From an uncultured Saprospiraceae bacterium (lineage in GTDB: Bacteria > Bacteroidota > Bacteroidia > Chitinophagales > Saprospiraceae), in the NCBI GenBank assembly GCA_937929885.1, contig CALFUQ010000089.1, forward strand, positions 1-33,459: 33,459 bases of DNA. The letters run 5' to 3'. Within the stretch, counting starts at the first letter, position 1, and every line of letters begins with the position of its first letter. Below, piece after piece: positions 21,553 through 30,095 of this stretch. The translations under genes and the position numbers were made by a program. The notes under the pieces are model-generated. The model saw only the letters and a program-made list of their open reading frames with translations, searched no databases and was not told where the DNA came from.

Positions 21553-24234
21553 TTAGAAATCATAACCTACTGTGAATAATATTCTTCTAGGAATTTGTAC
21601 AACTCCAAAGCCCAGCTGTCCTGTGAAGTCTGGAGTCTTTTGTTTTTGTACTAATACTGTGTCATTTGTACTACCTAATACTAATTGTTGAGGACCTGCT
21701 GAGTCAAACAAATTCTTTATTCTCAACCCAATCTTAACTCCATTGCCATTGTTTAAGCCAATTTTGTAATTGACATATGCATTAGATATAGTAAGGTCTG
21801 GCGTCTCAATCAAGTTTAATGAAGTAGCATACCTACCTTGATACGTGACCATGTCAAACCCTAAGCCAAAGCTTGAGATATTATATCCAGCGTTGAATGA
21901 GAAAATAAAACTAGGAGTGTTATGAACCTGGTTTCCAGTTACATCAACTGCATAACGATTAGAAGCAGCATCGATTGTTACCAGTTCTAATCCGAAAAGG
22001 TTATCAAGATTTGCTTCAGGAATCATAGGAGTAGTCTCATCTCCATCATGATCTACGTTATCAAGTGCTATCTGCAATCCATCATACTGAGATGCTTGCA
22101 TAGTTGCACTAGCTCTCAGTAAAAGCCCTTTAACAGCTTGAGGTGCAAAAGTTAACTGAAACTCGGCTCCTCTAACAGTATTAGTTCCTACTGGTCGAGG
22201 TACAAAAGTTTGACCTCCAGTAGCCATTGGGTCAAAAACCGTCGCAATCCTATTATTTATAACTGTATTAAACAATCCTATATCTGCACCTAGATCACCT
22301 ATGCCAAATCTGAAACCTACTTCTGTATTAAATACTATTTCATCTTTTTCAGGTAGTGGAGTAGCTAGACCAACTGAAGGCAAAGAGAATGCTCTTACAA
22401 AACTACCATATACTGCAGATCTATCATTAAGCAAATAATTTAAACCAATCGATCCAGAAAAATTAGAGAAGTCTAATTCATTTTCAATAAGCTCAGCTGG
22501 AGCATAGTCTATACTTCCTATCTTGTCAGGATCATTATTGAAAAATCCTGTCATCTGGTCAAATCTTACCCCTACGTTGACACTTAGCTTATCGTTGAAT
22601 ACCATCTCATCTCCTGCAAAGAAACTAAGTACATTTTCTTCCTGATGAGAAGTTGTGCTAGAGAGGGAGAACGCTGTTGGCGGAGGGGTGCCTGGAGGGC
22701 CAAACCATCCGTATGTCGGTCGAGGGTCTACATTAGCGGTGTACCAGTGAAGCCCACCAAATCTATCATACTTTGCTCTACTCACATACATACCTACACT
22801 GATAAGATGTTTAGAAGATGCACCTCCCGCTTCAAACTGAAGTCTAGTTTCGTTAATAAAATCACCGATGTTTCCGATAGAATTTGCATTAAGTCTCAGC
22901 ATACTGGTCGCAGCTGTGTAGAAACTTGAGAAGGTAATCTCATTATGATCACGCCAATCATAGCTTGATATTCTCATTTTCTGAATCAACTTAGCACTAC
23001 CACCTAATCCAAATTCAGCAGAGATACCAAACAAGCCACCATTTACTTCTTCTCTATTTGCATTGGCTTGGTTTTGTTGGATCTCATTTCCATTTACATC
23101 AGTTACAGGTTGTGTGAATTGCACTGGCGCAAATGCACTTGTTCTCAGTGTTGAAACAAAATTAAGTTGGCTATTATCTGGGTAGAAAGTATTATTATTA
23201 CTCCAACCAGATGCAAGTTGTCCTGCTCCAACATCCCATGGAGAATCCGTTAAATTATTAAATTGGTTATTACCAACTATCCCATAAATTCTGATCTTAC
23301 TGTCATCTGAAATTTTGAAATCTAGATTTCCACTTAGCTGACCTCCCTTATCTTTAATAGCCCATTCCTTATATCCTGCATCCTCCATAATGTATCCACC
23401 TAAACTAAAGCCTACTTTATCAGATAGAGGTCCATTTATGTTGAAATCCATTCTATAATCAAAAGAGCCTTCATTAGGATGACCATCTCCCATTACGTTA
23501 TTTAGCTTTGTAAATGAAACACTGCCTCCAAACTCCTCACCCGCAGACCTAGATATTAAATTGACTGCTCCTGCTCCTGCTGCTCTACCAAATAATGTAG
23601 CTCCACTTCCTCTTACCACTTCCACTCTTTCAATATTTTTGTCAAGAGCCATATATTCATTAGTCCCTGCTGATCTAGAGGCAAACCCATTTAAAGGTAA
23701 ACCGTCTATTAAAGTGGTCACATAAGTATTACCAGATGGGAATCCTCGTATGTTATAGGATGATTTTCTACCCTGACTGTTATCAACGGTAACTCCTGGT
23801 GTTGCTACCAAGGCTTCAGCTACGGATTCCGCTTGCATATTAGTTAGCTCTTCAGAACCGATCGTAGTAATGGCAGTTGTTGTTTGTATTTTTCTTACTG
23901 GTTGTCTAGTTGCTGTCACAACTATGTCTGATAAAGTAGTTGCGTCCGTTTCTAACGATATGTTAGCAACTCCACCACCTACTGTAACCTCAGTGGTTCG
24001 CATACCTACATAACTAATAACAAGCATATCACCAGATGAAGCAGTGACAGAATAGTTACCATCAATATCAGTAATGGTTCCTGTATTTGTGCCTTTTACT
24101 ATTACGGATGCACCAATCAGTGGTTCTCCATCATCTCCTGTTACATTTCCTGTAACACTTTGAGCTGCGATAGTAGATATTGACAACCCAAAAACCAGGA
24201 GCATTAATAATGAATTATAAATAGATCTTTTCAT
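21553..24234 (-). CDS. TonB-dependent outer-membrane receptor
   Basis: An 893-residue receptor. Signal peptide 1-24 (LMLLVFGLSISTIAAQ); carboxypeptidase-regulatory-like domain about 26-100 (VTGNVTGDDGEPLIGASVIV); plug domain about 110-230 with GVTVDNSQGRKSSYNIRGFP and VEVVRGSGATLFGRAAGAGA; a 22-strand-type barrel to the C-terminal Phe (RRILFTVGYDF). There is no SusD-like gene next to it and its length is below the usual 1000 of SusC proteins, so it resembles FecA/FhuA-type receptors for small, bulky molecules such as iron chelates, cobalamin, haem or aromatic compounds. It is divergent from block F at operator O3, implying it is induced with the pathway and imports the pathway's substrate. 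Confidence 0.93.
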   Translation of the reverse strand: MKRSIYNSLLMLLVFGLSISTIAAQSVTGNVTGDDGEPLIGASVIVKGTNTGTITDIDGNYSVTASSGDMLVISYVGMRTTEVTVGGGVANISLETDATTLSDIVVTATRQPVRKIQTTTAITTIGSEELTNMQAESVAEALVATPGVTVDNSQGRKSSYNIRGFPSGNTYVTTLIDGLPLNGFASRSAGTNEYMALDKNIERVEVVRGSGATLFGRAAGAGAVNLISRSAGEEFGGSVSFTKLNNVMGDGHPNEGSFDYRMDFNINGPLSDKVGFSLGGYIMEDAGYKEWAIKDKGGQLSGNLDFKISDDSKIRIYGIVGNNQFNNLTDSPWDVGAGQLASGWSNNNTFYPDNSQLNFVSTLRTSAFAPVQFTQPVTDVNGNEIQQNQANANREEVNGGLFGISAEFGLGGSAKLIQKMRISSYDWRDHNEITFSSFYTAATSMLRLNANSIGNIGDFINETRLQFEAGGASSKHLISVGMYVSRAKYDRFGGLHWYTANVDPRPTYGWFGPPGTPPPTAFSLSSTTSHQEENVLSFFAGDEMVFNDKLSVNVGVRFDQMTGFFNNDPDKIGSIDYAPAELIENELDFSNFSGSIGLNYLLNDRSAVYGSFVRAFSLPSVGLATPLPEKDEIVFNTEVGFRFGIGDLGADIGLFNTVINNRIATVFDPMATGGQTFVPRPVGTNTVRGAEFQLTFAPQAVKGLLLRASATMQASQYDGLQIALDNVDHDGDETTPMIPEANLDNLFGLELVTIDAASNRYAVDVTGNQVHNTPSFIFSFNAGYNISSFGLGFDMVTYQGRYATSLNLIETPDLTISNAYVNYKIGLNNGNGVKIGLRIKNLFDSAGPQQLVLGSTNDTVLVQKQKTPDFTGQLGFGVVQIPRRILFTVGYDF

Positions 24235-24280
24235 TTTATATATTTTACTCAGAATAAATATATATAATTAACCTGATTAA

Positions 24281-24299
24281 TAGTTAACTTAATTAACTA
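24281..24299. promoter_or_regulatory. Candidate operator O3, perfect dyad TAGTTAA-N5-TTAACTA
   Basis: TAGTTAA (24281-24287), spacer CTTAA, TTAACTA (24293-24299): identical in both arms and spacer length to O1 at 5914-5932. It lies in the 99-base divergent gap between the receptor and the DUF3598-like gene. An additional TTAA-N5-TTAA lies just to its left (24269-24280). Confidence 0.6.
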
Positions 24300-24333
24300 A
24301 TTATCATAAATTTGGAAAAACTACAAAATTGAT

Positions 24334-24840
24334 ATGGAATTAAAACTATTCCCTAAGCATGTCGGAGTTTGGGAGGGTACTTATGCGCGAATCGAAGCAG
24401 ACGGTACGCTAAGAGATAAATGGAAAAGTAGACTTACAATTAAAATGCATGGTAATAAGTATCATCAAGTGAATCAATATTTCTGGGATGATGGGTTTGA
24501 AGAATGCTTAGATTTTGGGGAATGCGAATTTAATGAGAAAGGACAGTTGATTTTTGATAATCCTAGATTACTAGGTATGGCTTATGAATCTGGTCGTAGT
24601 ATAATATTAACATGGGAATATAAAGATCAACCTGATTCTATTTTATTCGAGCAAATTGATTTGATTGGGAATGACGACCACAGGATCAGGGTATGGAAGT
24701 GGGCAGATGGAGATACTTTTAATGGTATAACAATGATTAATGAAAGAAAAGTAAAAGAGATGCATGAGATCGATCCGCAATTTTGGATCGACCTACCAAA
24801 TAAAAGAACAAATGGACAAGCATCACGGTCTGATGGATAG
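24334..24840 (+). CDS. DUF3598-like lipocalin-fold protein
   Basis: A 168-residue cytoplasmic protein with no signal. It opens LFPKHVGVWEGTYARIEADG, continues with QVNQYFWDDGFEE and LIFDNPRLLGMAYESGRSII, and closes with RIRVWKWADGDTFNGITM and NERKV, the succession I associate with DUF3598-type proteins, which have a calycin/lipocalin-like barrel and are frequent in cyanobacteria. No catalytic residues are known for the family. It is the first gene of block F, 46 bases before the second LeuC-like gene. Binding of a hydrophobic pathway intermediate is a fair guess. The family call rests on pattern memory. Confidence 0.6.
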   Translation: MELKLFPKHVGVWEGTYARIEADGTLRDKWKSRLTIKMHGNKYHQVNQYFWDDGFEECLDFGECEFNEKGQLIFDNPRLLGMAYESGRSIILTWEYKDQPDSILFEQIDLIGNDDHRIRVWKWADGDTFNGITMINERKVKEMHEIDPQFWIDLPNKRTNGQASRSDG

Positions 24841-24886
24841 TTTTTTCATTTTAATTGACAATTATTTAAAGAAAACATAGAAAGAG

Positions 24887-26155
24887 ATGGGAATGACGAT
24901 TACAGAAAAAATAATGGCCAAACAAAGTGGACGTGATTCCGTGAAGCCTGGAGAATTAGTTTGGGTTGATATAGAATCTGTCATGACCATGGATTACCTC
25001 GGTAAGACGTGCTTTGATAAGTTTAAATCTTTAGGTAAAACTGAGGTATTTAATAAGGACAAAGTGATTTGTGTATCTGACCATCTGATTCCTCCACCAA
25101 ATCAGAAGTTTGCAAACATGCTTAATGAGTGGAGAGAAGTAGTCAAGGAGAATGATATCACTCACTTTTATGATCTAGGAAGACAAGGAATTGCTCATCA
25201 GATCATGGTCGAGCAAGGACATGTACTGCCTGGAACAGTAAGTATCGGTACTGATTCTCACGCGAATACTTATGGTGCTGTTGGAGCAGTCGGTAATGCG
25301 GTAGGCGTGACAGATGCGGCTGTGGCAATGGCTACAGGCAAAGCTTGGTTTAGAGTTCCTGACTCTGTAAAGTTTCACATCACAGGTGAATGGCAACCAT
25401 GGATCATGGGCAAGGATCTGAGTTTGCATATCATGGGAATGATGCACTGGAATGGACATCTTATATACAAAACATTAGAATATACTGGGCCTGCCATTGC
25501 ATCACTAGACATGGCGGGTAGAATGACCCTTTGCAATATGACAGTTGATTTAGGTGCAAAGAATGGGATCATAGCACCTGATAAAACTACCGCTGCTTAT
25601 TTAGATGGGGTTGCCAAGGGAGAGTGGGAAATGATTGCAAGTGACGATGATGCGAAATACGAGGCCGTTTACGAAATCGATGTTACAAACTTAGGCCCTA
25701 CGGTTGCAAAACCTGATAAGTTAGATGACACAGTACCTGTAGAAGAATTAGTTGGCACTAAATTTAATAAAGCATTTGTAGGTACTTGTACCAACGGTCG
25801 ACTAGAAGATATCGAGATCATGGCAAAGATCTTAAAAGACAAGCAAGTACATAGAGATGTCAATATGATGTTGGTACCTGCAAGCCAGACGGTTTATCTA
25901 GAAGCTTTGCGCAAAGGTTATCTTGAAACTTTAATCATGGCAGGAGTTGCAATAGATACACCAAGTTGCGCAGCATGTGCAGGTATACATACAGGGGTTG
26001 CTGGTGATGGCGATATCGTTTTAAGCGCAGGTAATAGAAATATGAAAGGAAGGATGGGAAGCAAAAATGCCCAGATTTATCTTACTTCACCTGCCGTAGT
26101 TGCAGCTTCCGCAGTTAAGGGGGAAATTACAGATCCGCGAACTTTCGCTGCTTAA
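24887..26155 (+). CDS. Second LeuC-like hydratase large subunit (aconitase superfamily)
   Basis: A 422-residue large subunit, paralogous to 2769-4007 but clearly diverged. The three [4Fe-4S] ligands remain: Cys301 in VGTCTNGRLED, Cys361 and Cys364 in SCAACAGIHTG. GTDSHANTYGAVGAV (121-135) and NRNMKGRMGSKNAQIY are intact, so the catalytic large-subunit core looks functional. Start may be ATG 24887 or ATG 24893 (two residues shorter). Its small subunit is 1.4 kb downstream at 27525, after an intervening flavin oxidase gene. A hydro-lyase acting on a substituted maleate or similar is expected; because the small subunit has an unusual substrate loop, the substrate probably differs from that of block A. 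Confidence 0.88.
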   Translation: MGMTITEKIMAKQSGRDSVKPGELVWVDIESVMTMDYLGKTCFDKFKSLGKTEVFNKDKVICVSDHLIPPPNQKFANMLNEWREVVKENDITHFYDLGRQGIAHQIMVEQGHVLPGTVSIGTDSHANTYGAVGAVGNAVGVTDAAVAMATGKAWFRVPDSVKFHITGEWQPWIMGKDLSLHIMGMMHWNGHLIYKTLEYTGPAIASLDMAGRMTLCNMTVDLGAKNGIIAPDKTTAAYLDGVAKGEWEMIASDDDAKYEAVYEIDVTNLGPTVAKPDKLDDTVPVEELVGTKFNKAFVGTCTNGRLEDIEIMAKILKDKQVHRDVNMMLVPASQTVYLEALRKGYLETLIMAGVAIDTPSCAACAGIHTGVAGDGDIVLSAGNRNMKGRMGSKNAQIYLTSPAVVAASAVKGEITDPRTFAA

Positions 26156-26170
26156 ATTATGTAAAGAAAA

Positions 26171-27514
26171 GTGAAAAGAAGAAAATTCATACAGAATTCT
26201 TTAATAGCTGGGACTGCTCTTGGGGCTGCACCCTTTGCATGCAAGCAAAAGAAAGATGCTGAGATCGTAATTCTTGGTGGCGGATATTCTGGTTTGTATT
26301 TGGCTTTTCTGTTAGAAAAAGCTGGACGGGAATTCATTTTGTTAGAAGGTAGCGATCGACTAGGAGGAAGAATGTTTACACACCCAAAGTTGGGAAGAGA
26401 TGTAGGAGGTCGAGGAATCGGTGATCGATATGATGAGACCATGGCGTTGGTCAAAGAACTCAATGTGGAATTAATAGATATTACGCCATATATGAACAGT
26501 CCGACTTCAATTTATTATAAAGGAAAGCTGTATTCAGATTGGAAAGATCGAGCTACTAATCCTAGAATGTTAGAGTTTATTCTACCCAATAAAACTGAAG
26601 AACTAACAAGTTTGACTGGATGGTATCAAAGGCCAGATTTAGATATCAAATACAGCGAATTGTTAGCTAATGCAGGAAGAACGGAAGAAGAAATCGACTT
26701 AATAAATATCAGTTCTAATTACAATGATGTAAGAGAAACATCATCGATGAACTCTTATCATAGTAAAGCGTTCAGGAAGTTTAATGGCTCTAAATCCATC
26801 TACAATTTTAAAGGAGGTACGAAAGCTTTTATTGATGCTTTAGTTGGGAAAATAAATGGAAAACTAATTACCAATAAAAAAGTTACTAGCATAAAAAGCG
26901 ATGATACAAATGCAATAGTTACTTGTGAGGATGGTAGTAGTTTCAGTTGTTCAAAAGTTGTCAGCACACTTCCATTTTCGACATTGAGAGATGTTGACTT
27001 ATCTATCAGTGCCAATCCTAATCAAAAGAAAGCGATAGAAAAGTTACCTTATACTTTGATCACACAGATTCATCTCAACGCCACCTCGGCCTACTGGGAA
27101 GAAGATGAAACTCCAGCTTCTATGTGGACTGATACTCCAATAGAAAGAGTAATGGATTTTAATCCTAGTCCAGATCATAAAGACTTAGTTTGTTGGGTGA
27201 ATGGAAAAGGAACAGCTTACTTCGATAAGATGAGTGATAAAGAAATTGGAGATGCAACCTTAAAAATATTAGCAGAAATAAGACCAGCCTCAGAAGGTAA
27301 AGTTGAATATCTAGGAACACACAACTGGGGCAAATATGAATTTAATAAAGGGGCATACGTAGAATTTGGTCCAGGACAAGCAGTGTGGTTTGAAGACATG
27401 ATCAAGCCAGCAGGTAATGTTCATTTTGCAGGTGAGCATACTGCAAAAGCCTCAAGAGGAATAGAGGGAGCAGCAGAATCTGCTAAACGAGTTTTTGAAG
27501 AATTAGTAGCATGA
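26171..27514 (+). CDS. Flavin amine-oxidase-family protein with Tat-type signal
   Basis: A 447-residue FAD protein starting at GTG 26171. The N-terminus RRKFIQNSLIAGTALGAA has a twin Arg followed by a hydrophobic stretch, then PFACKQ with a possible lipidation Cys24, so export in folded form by Tat is predicted. The dinucleotide fold is EIVILGGGYSGLYLAF (GxGxxG at 36-41) with ending Glu in LLEGSDRLGGRM, and the C-terminal flavin contact is VHFAGEHTAKASRGIEGAAESA. Members oxidise amines, but also phytoene-type or porphyrinogen-type substrates. It sits between the large and small hydratase subunit genes, although those proteins are cytoplasmic. Oxidation of an imported compound in the periplasm is the likely role. 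Confidence 0.85.
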   Translation: MKRRKFIQNSLIAGTALGAAPFACKQKKDAEIVILGGGYSGLYLAFLLEKAGREFILLEGSDRLGGRMFTHPKLGRDVGGRGIGDRYDETMALVKELNVELIDITPYMNSPTSIYYKGKLYSDWKDRATNPRMLEFILPNKTEELTSLTGWYQRPDLDIKYSELLANAGRTEEEIDLINISSNYNDVRETSSMNSYHSKAFRKFNGSKSIYNFKGGTKAFIDALVGKINGKLITNKKVTSIKSDDTNAIVTCEDGSSFSCSKVVSTLPFSTLRDVDLSISANPNQKKAIEKLPYTLITQIHLNATSAYWEEDETPASMWTDTPIERVMDFNPSPDHKDLVCWVNGKGTAYFDKMSDKEIGDATLKILAEIRPASEGKVEYLGTHNWGKYEFNKGAYVEFGPGQAVWFEDMIKPAGNVHFAGEHTAKASRGIEGAAESAKRVFEELVA

Positions 27515-27524
27515 AAATTTTAGG

Positions 27525-28052
27525 ATGATGATAAAAGGAAAATGTTGGGTAGCAGATGATTACGTGATGTCATACAATATGATTTTGCAAGAGTATTGGA
27601 CAGCACCTATTGATCCAGAAGAAAATAGTAAATGGGTAATGGCAGGCGTCGACGAAGCATTCAATAAAGAGAATGGATTCAAAGATCAAGGTTATACATT
27701 TATCGTAGCAGCGCACAATTTTGCGGGTGGAGGGAAGAGTATAGAGCATGTGGTGGCAGGACTAATGGGTGCAGGTATCAAAGCAGTATTTGCTGATAGT
27801 TTTGCAAGATTACAATTTAGGAATGCAATTAATTATGGATTGCCATTTGTAACGTGCAAAGACATAGTAAAAGGTTTTGAAACTGGAGATGAGCTGTCTT
27901 ATGATCCAGCTACGGGTGCCATAGAAAATGTAACAAAAGGCACCGAGTTTAATTCTGTTCCTGCAGCACCATTCGTTGCCGACGTGGGAGCCGCGGGTGG
28001 ATTGATGAATTTTGTAAGAGATAAGATCGCTAAAGGAGAACCAATTGGATAA
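27525..28052 (+). CDS. Diverged LeuD-like hydratase small subunit
   Basis: A 175-residue swivelling-domain subunit, recognised by FADSFARLQFRNAINYGLPF, nearly the same as in the block A small subunit. The substrate loop is altered: where the family has NFGCGSSREHA this protein has NFAGGGKSIEHV (65-76), so the Ser-Ser-Arg that holds substrate carboxylates is replaced. The N-terminal DTDxIIP element is also replaced (DDYVMSYNMI), and an insertion with WTAPIDPEENSKW follows. Start is ATG 27525 or ATG 27528. It should pair with the large subunit at 24887-26155. The changes imply a different substrate, perhaps one carboxylate replaced by an amide or bulky group, rather than loss of function, as the reading frame is intact and the fold motifs are kept. 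Confidence 0.78.
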   Translation: MMIKGKCWVADDYVMSYNMILQEYWTAPIDPEENSKWVMAGVDEAFNKENGFKDQGYTFIVAAHNFAGGGKSIEHVVAGLMGAGIKAVFADSFARLQFRNAINYGLPFVTCKDIVKGFETGDELSYDPATGAIENVTKGTEFNSVPAAPFVADVGAAGGLMNFVRDKIAKGEPIG

Positions 28053-28093
28053 ATAGTTACAACGAACTTAGGGGTTTAGAAAATCAAGAATTA

Positions 28094-28858
28094 ATGAAAG
28101 CCAATCAAGTAAAGAAAAGAATAGCTGAAGGAAAAGCGTGCTACGGAGTAATATCTCCGATGAACGATCCAACTATATGTGAATATGTAGGACTAAATGG
28201 TTTTGATTATTACATGATAGACGGTGAGCACGGTGGGATTTCGATCTCAGATGTCACAAACTTAGTTAGAGCCTGCGAAGTTGTGAATTGTACACCATTA
28301 GCTAGAATCAGAAGCGTAGATGCTAAACTCATCTTACAATTCATGGATGCAGGAGTTATGGGAGTGATGATGCCGAGTATTGATAATGTAGATGATGTAA
28401 GACGATTAGTAGATGCGATCAAGTATCCACCGATCGGTAAAAGAGGATTAGGGCCAGTACGAGCATCAGATTATATGCAAGGTGGCATGAGCCAAGAAGA
28501 ATACGTAAACTTTTCAAATCAAGAGACATTAGTGCTGCCACAAATAGAATCAATGGAATGTGTAGAAAATCTAGAAGAAATGTGTAAGATCGACGGAGTA
28601 GATGGATTTATAATTGGCCCGAGAGACTTAGCAATGTCGATGGGATTCTACGACGGGCCTGGCCATGACGAAGTAAAGAAGATGCTTGACCATATATTTA
28701 AAAAAGTATTAGCCAGCGGAAAATTCTACGGTACAGTAGCGGGGACGGCAGACCGGGCACAAGAGCTAATAGATAAGGGAGCAAGTATGATTCTTAACTC
28801 TGTACAAGGACTGATAAAAGGATCTGCGAAGAGTTTCTTAGTGAATAGACAAGCGTGA
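28094..28858 (+). CDS. HpcH/HpaI family aldolase
   Basis: A 254-residue TIM-barrel aldolase. Family motifs: FDYYMIDGEHGG with Asp43 and His46 (catalytic base region), Arg71 in PLARIRSVD, GKRGLGPVRASDY, metal ligand Glu152 in VLPQIESMECVENL, and DGFIIGPRDLAMSMGF with Asp178. Length matches HpcH/HpaI (250-270). These metal-dependent enzymes split 4-hydroxy-2-oxoacids into pyruvate plus an aldehyde; relatives split malyl-type compounds. It is 41 bases after the second hydratase small subunit. It could release pyruvate for the block B dehydrogenase and an aldehyde for the block B aldehyde dehydrogenase, linking the two blocks. Confidence 0.9.
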   Translation: MKANQVKKRIAEGKACYGVISPMNDPTICEYVGLNGFDYYMIDGEHGGISISDVTNLVRACEVVNCTPLARIRSVDAKLILQFMDAGVMGVMMPSIDNVDDVRRLVDAIKYPPIGKRGLGPVRASDYMQGGMSQEEYVNFSNQETLVLPQIESMECVENLEEMCKIDGVDGFIIGPRDLAMSMGFYDGPGHDEVKKMLDHIFKKVLASGKFYGTVAGTADRAQELIDKGASMILNSVQGLIKGSAKSFLVNRQA

Positions 28859-28860
28859 GT

Positions 28861-28940
28861 AATTGATGATTTGTAATTAAAAATTGAAAAAGTTATCGGA
28901 TCATTAAATTATCACATTAAAATAATTATCACACTAAAAG
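28861..28940. repeat. AT-rich GATG/CATC-word spacer repeat, possible empty insertion unit
   Basis: The gap between the aldolase and the HapK-like gene opens with AATTGATGATTTGTAATTAA and ends with TTATCACATTAAAATAATTA and TATCACAC. Both halves have the same word style as the arms around the four-helix-bundle gene (2341-2376 and 2731-2768), in opposite orientations, but with no gene between. Resemblance is by eye and loose. Confidence 0.35.
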
Positions 28941-28946
28941 AAAGAT

Positions 28947-29258
28947 ATGCCATCACTAGTAGTATTATTTAATCTCAAAGATGACTCTGCCAAAGTAGCC
29001 TACGAAGAATGGGCAAAAACAACTGATGTCCCAACAGTCAAAGGGTTGGTGTCGATTGATGATTTCAGATTGTATCGTTTGAATGGTTTGATGGGATCAG
29101 AGGAAAAATCACCTTATCAATATTGTGAAGTTATAGACGTCAATGATATGGGTAAGTTTGGAGAAGAAATAGCAACAGAAACTATGAAGCGGATAGCTGG
29201 TGAATTTCAAGAATTTGCAGATGCGCCCATGTTTATCATGTCAGACCAGGTAGCTTGA
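28947..29258 (+). CDS. RedY/HapK-like small protein
   Basis: A 103-residue protein: PSLVVLFNLKDDSAKVAYEE, WAKTTDVPTVKGL, PYQYCEVIDVNDM, and a final AGEFQEFADAPMFI. This run fits the RedY-like HapK family, small ferredoxin-like (dimeric alpha-beta barrel) proteins first named from prodigiosin (red tripyrrole) biosynthesis clusters; catalytic role not settled. It is preceded by an AT-rich repeat spacer and its stop lies 3 bases before the SDR start. In a catabolic island it may bind or isomerise a small pathway intermediate. The link to pyrrole compounds is suggestive only, as the family also occurs in unrelated clusters. Confidence 0.7.
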   Translation: MPSLVVLFNLKDDSAKVAYEEWAKTTDVPTVKGLVSIDDFRLYRLNGLMGSEEKSPYQYCEVIDVNDMGKFGEEIATETMKRIAGEFQEFADAPMFIMSDQVA

Positions 29259-29260
29259 TC

Positions 29261-30094
29261 ATGAGAAACCTAAAAGGTAAAACAGCGATTATCACTGGCT
29301 CTGGAAGGAAAGGAGGTATAGGAGAAGCAATAGCAAAGATGCTTGCGAAGCGTGGATGCAATGTGGTTATTACAGACATCGGCAAAGCAACAGGGAAGAA
29401 TTTTGGTAAGAGCCATATCGGCTCAACTTCAGAAATGCAATCTATCGTCCGAGCTATCAAAAAAGATAAAGGAAATGCCATAGCAGTCCCATGTGATGTA
29501 AGGAAGTCGAAAGATGTACAAGCATTAGTAAAAAAAGCAGTGAAGAAATTTGGTAAGCTTGATATTATCGTCAACAATGCCGGCGTGGGTTACATCATGG
29601 AGCCTTTCGAAGAATTTAAAGAAGCGAGCTGGGATGCAGTATTAGATGTAAATCTTAAAGGAGCATTCTTGTGCTCACAAGCTGCTGCACAACAAATGAT
29701 CAAACAAGGTAAAGGAGGGAATATAGTAAATATTGCAAGCCAAGCAGCAAAGAGTGGATTTCCATTTGCAGCAGCATATACTGCTTCTAAGCATGGTATG
29801 GTTGGTCTTACAAGATCAAATGCAATAGAATTAGGAGAGCACAAAATCAGAGTAAACGCTGTTTGCCCAAATCATATAACGACAGGACTAGGCCACTGGC
29901 AAAACAAATTCTTTAGCGATAAACTAGGACTTGAGTATGACGATTACTTGCAAGGTATAAAAGATAGAAATCCACTCAAAAGAACTGGGATGGTGGAGGA
30001 CATTGCAAAAGCAGTTTGCTTTTTAGTGTCTGACGAGGCTTCGTATATAACTGGTGAGGCAATGAATGTTAGTGGGGGAGAGGAGTATCATTGA
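29261..30094 (+). CDS. Short-chain dehydrogenase/reductase (SDR)
   Basis: A 277-residue classical SDR, starting at ATG 29261, two bases past the HapK-like stop. Cofactor motif TGSGRKGGIGEA (12-23), NNAG (105-108), catalytic Ser160 in IVNIAS, Tyr173 and Lys177 in YTASKHG. Acidic Asp39 in VVITDIG at the end of strand 2 favours NAD(H). The C-terminus has the usual YITGEAMNVSGG. An insertion around 40-65 is longer than in minimal SDRs. It would oxidise a secondary alcohol or reduce a ketone of the pathway. Followed by 226 non-coding bases with two repeats. Confidence 0.92.
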   Translation: MRNLKGKTAIITGSGRKGGIGEAIAKMLAKRGCNVVITDIGKATGKNFGKSHIGSTSEMQSIVRAIKKDKGNAIAVPCDVRKSKDVQALVKKAVKKFGKLDIIVNNAGVGYIMEPFEEFKEASWDAVLDVNLKGAFLCSQAAAQQMIKQGKGGNIVNIASQAAKSGFPFAAAYTASKHGMVGLTRSNAIELGEHKIRVNAVCPNHITTGLGHWQNKFFSDKLGLEYDDYLQGIKDRNPLKRTGMVEDIAKAVCFLVSDEASYITGEAMNVSGGEEYH

Positions 30095-30095
30095 T

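Noticed and set aside
21553-24234. SusC/SusD polysaccharide-utilisation locus
   Set aside because: The receptor has the carboxypeptidase-like domain but no SusD partner, and no glycoside hydrolase or polysaccharide lyase occurs in the window.
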